Shown here piece by piece: positions 6,854-7,018 of a stretch of DNA of 7,018 nucleotides. The notes beneath the pieces were generated by a model. The model saw nothing but the letters and a program-made list of their open reading frames with translations, had not been told where the DNA came from and did no database searches. Source of the DNA: Porticoccaceae bacterium (GTDB lineage Bacteria; Pseudomonadota; Gammaproteobacteria; Pseudomonadales; Porticoccaceae); the NCBI GenBank assembly GCA_002591625.1, contig PCDB01000021.1:16344-23361 (forward strand), given 5' to 3'. Numbering within the stretch: the stretch's first letter is position 1; each line of letters begins with the position of its first letter. Position numbers and translations under genes: made by a program.

Positions 6854-7018
6854 TCACCAAAAAAGTAAACGTTCTATAGTCCAATATGCTCCGATCATAC
6901 CGAGAAAATAAATCATAGCTTTCTCTAAAAGAATAAAGTTTGCCGAAATCCATCTGCTGCTTCTCAACAAAATGAAAACCACCAATAAAGTGACACCAAC
7001 AAAAAACAGCTGGCCAAT
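6854..7018 (-). CDS. HupE/UreJ-like membrane protein, C-terminal end (runs off right edge)
   Basis: A minus-strand frame enters from the right edge and stays open for 54 codons to a TGA at 6856-6854. It reads IGQLFFVGVTLLVVFILLRS, then a short polar loop, then MIYFLGMIGAYWTIERLLFW. Two hydrophobic segments (about residues 4-18 and 35-48 of the visible part) look like the last two membrane helices. The pattern GQL-F, a hydrophobic helix, an Arg-rich turn, then GxxxAYWxIERL-FW resembles the end of HupE/UreJ_2-type proteins, six- to seven-helix membrane proteins often discussed with metal permeases but with no firm function. The family assignment rests on pattern recall from a short piece. That it is a genuine coding end is more certain. 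It ends 44 nt from the suhB stop, tail to tail. Confidence 0.65.
   Translation of the reverse strand: MGQLFFVGVTLLVVFILLRSSRWISANFILLEKAMIYFLGMIGAYWTIERLLFW

Noticed and set aside
1..7018. Search for CRISPR arrays, tRNA/rRNA genes, insertion sequences, prophage or a novel defence-type system
   Set aside because: No direct-repeat arrays, tRNA-like folds, transposase or integrase motifs, or unassigned gene clusters were seen. The window is almost fully accounted for by conserved housekeeping genes.

Overview
The window carries a nearly complete housekeeping iron-sulfur cluster assembly (ISC) operon and its usual gammaproteobacterial neighbours. Base composition looks moderate (mid-40s % G+C by eye). 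The gene set, the order and the near-identical protein lengths to the E. coli counterparts (IscS 404, IscU 128, IscA 107, SuhB 267 aa) point to a gammaproteobacterium. Nothing seen fixes the genus.

Layout. From about 5894 down to 1, everything reads on the minus strand: trmJ (5894-5157), iscR (5056-4583), iscS (4568-3354), iscU (3322-2936), iscA (2928-2605), hscB (2595-2056), hscA (2032-173) and the 5' part of fdx (164 to the left edge). On the right, suhB (6006-6809) is transcribed divergently from trmJ across a 111-bp intergenic region. At the right edge the C-terminal end of a minus-strand membrane protein of HupE/UreJ type (7018-6854) converges on suhB. No stretch over 300 bases lacks a gene. 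The largest gaps are 5057-5156 (trmJ-iscR, with an IscR box), 5895-6005 (trmJ-suhB, with a candidate suhB promoter) and 6810-6853 (convergent, nothing convincing).

How it works together. IscS removes sulfur from cysteine and passes it to the scaffold IscU. Fdx supplies electrons. The HscB/HscA co-chaperone/chaperone pair acts on the IscU LPPVK motif to release the cluster, and IscA is an A-type carrier. IscR, itself a [2Fe-2S] protein, represses the operon when clusters are plentiful. A 25-bp sequence at 5108-5132 matches the IscR Type 1 consensus at 22 of 25 positions and overlaps a TTGACT -35 element, so this feedback loop is probably present. TrmJ and SuhB are RNA-related housekeeping neighbours.

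I found no previously undescribed system. The points most worth a second look are the IscR box, the very short iscR-iscS gap (no room for an E. coli-like intergenic control region), three GTG starts, a proline in the HscA nucleotide-binding loop, and the HupE/UreJ-like gene beside suhB.
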